A stretch of 62,165 bases of DNA from an uncultured Rhodoblastus sp. (GTDB lineage Bacteria; Pseudomonadota; Alphaproteobacteria; Rhizobiales; Beijerinckiaceae). Below the pieces are notes generated by a model. It was not told the DNA's origin, ran no database searches, and saw only the letters and a list, made by a program, of their open reading frames with translations. The translations under genes were made by a program, and so were the position numbers. The DNA is taken from positions 1-62,165 of the forward strand of contig NZ_CAIUXT010000219.1 in NCBI RefSeq assembly GCF_903903185.1, written 5' to 3'. Shown here one piece after another: positions 62,073 to 62,165 of this stretch (within the stretch, counting starts at the first letter, position 1; each line of letters begins with the position of its first letter).

Positions 62073-62165
62073 ATGAACCGCCGCCGTCGCATCTACGAAG
62101 GCAAGGCCTAGGTCCTCTATGAGGGCCCCGAGCCTGGCACCCTGATTCAGCATTTGATGGACGAC
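62073..62165 (+). pseudogene. purC: purC (SAICAR synthetase) 5' end, interrupted by an amber codon (partial)
   Basis: ATG 62073 opens MNRRRRIYEGKA, then TAG at 62109-62111, then VLYEGPEPGTLIQHL. The intact family reads EGKAKVLYEGPEPGT, so the lysine AAG has become TAG. Two codons near the edge (LM where FK is usual) also differ. PurC makes the SAICAR intermediate of purine synthesis. Either this copy is a pseudogene with another purC elsewhere, or it is a sequencing error. No ribosome site is visible. The gene runs off the window. Confidence 0.7.

Overview
The window is about 62 kb of high-GC chromosome from an alphaproteobacterium, most likely order Hyphomicrobiales and possibly near the Beijerinckiaceae/Methylocystaceae. 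This rests on gene content and order read from the sequence: metX-metW, xerD with its tiny membrane-protein partner, aroK/aroB, the five-gene atpHAGDC operon beside priA, secA, hemCD, tsaD-gpsA, mdh-sucCDAB-lpd, an NdvA-type glucan exporter, and the alphaproteobacterial ATP synthase zeta subunit. No rRNA, tRNA, CRISPR array or insertion sequence was seen. Most of the window is ordinary housekeeping DNA.

Layout. 1-2.5 kb: start of a chorismate mutase gene, divergent from metXW. 2.5-5.2 kb: an accessory island with a secreted, cysteine-rich PEP-CTERM protein built from 189-bp tandem repeats and a Fur-like palindrome upstream. 5.2-9.5 kb: xerD, a 47-residue membrane protein, a fused shikimate kinase/3-dehydroquinate synthase, and a CNNM/CorC-type membrane protein. 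9.7-15.3 kb: a 1179-residue amino-acid-permease/histidine-kinase/double-receiver hybrid and a radical SAM protein. 15.3-18.6 kb: gene-poor region with a CRP-like regulator flanked by two perfect TGTGA-N6-TCACA sites, three small proteins, and a perfect parS centromere site. 18.6-29 kb (mostly minus): glucan exporter, phosphomannomutase, mannose-1-P guanylyltransferase, EamA transporter, prfA, ptsP, lysC. 29-45 kb: ubiG, atpHAGDC, priA, secA, hemD, hemC, tsaD, a phospholipase-D-like protein, gpsA. 45-49 kb: small conserved proteins, MarR and TetR regulators, zapE. 49-58.3 kb: mdh-sucC-sucD-sucA-sucB-lpd, the lower TCA cycle in one array. 58.5-62.2 kb: ClC-type channel, xerC, zeta subunit, and the first codons of a purC interrupted by an amber codon.

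How it fits together. Several systems are split across the window: F1 subunits (30-35 kb) and their zeta inhibitor (61.5 kb); XerD (5 kb) and XerC (61 kb); sugar-nucleotide synthesis beside a polysaccharide exporter (18.6-23.5 kb). The parS site suggests the replication-origin domain. The least ordinary items are the repeat-built PEP-CTERM protein, the permease-kinase hybrid with a receiver lacking its phosphoacceptor, the CRP-like mini-regulon with unannotated small proteins, the aroKB fusion with an internal relic start, and the interrupted purC. Short (12-19 bp) tandem duplications recur between genes and look like a slippage signature.
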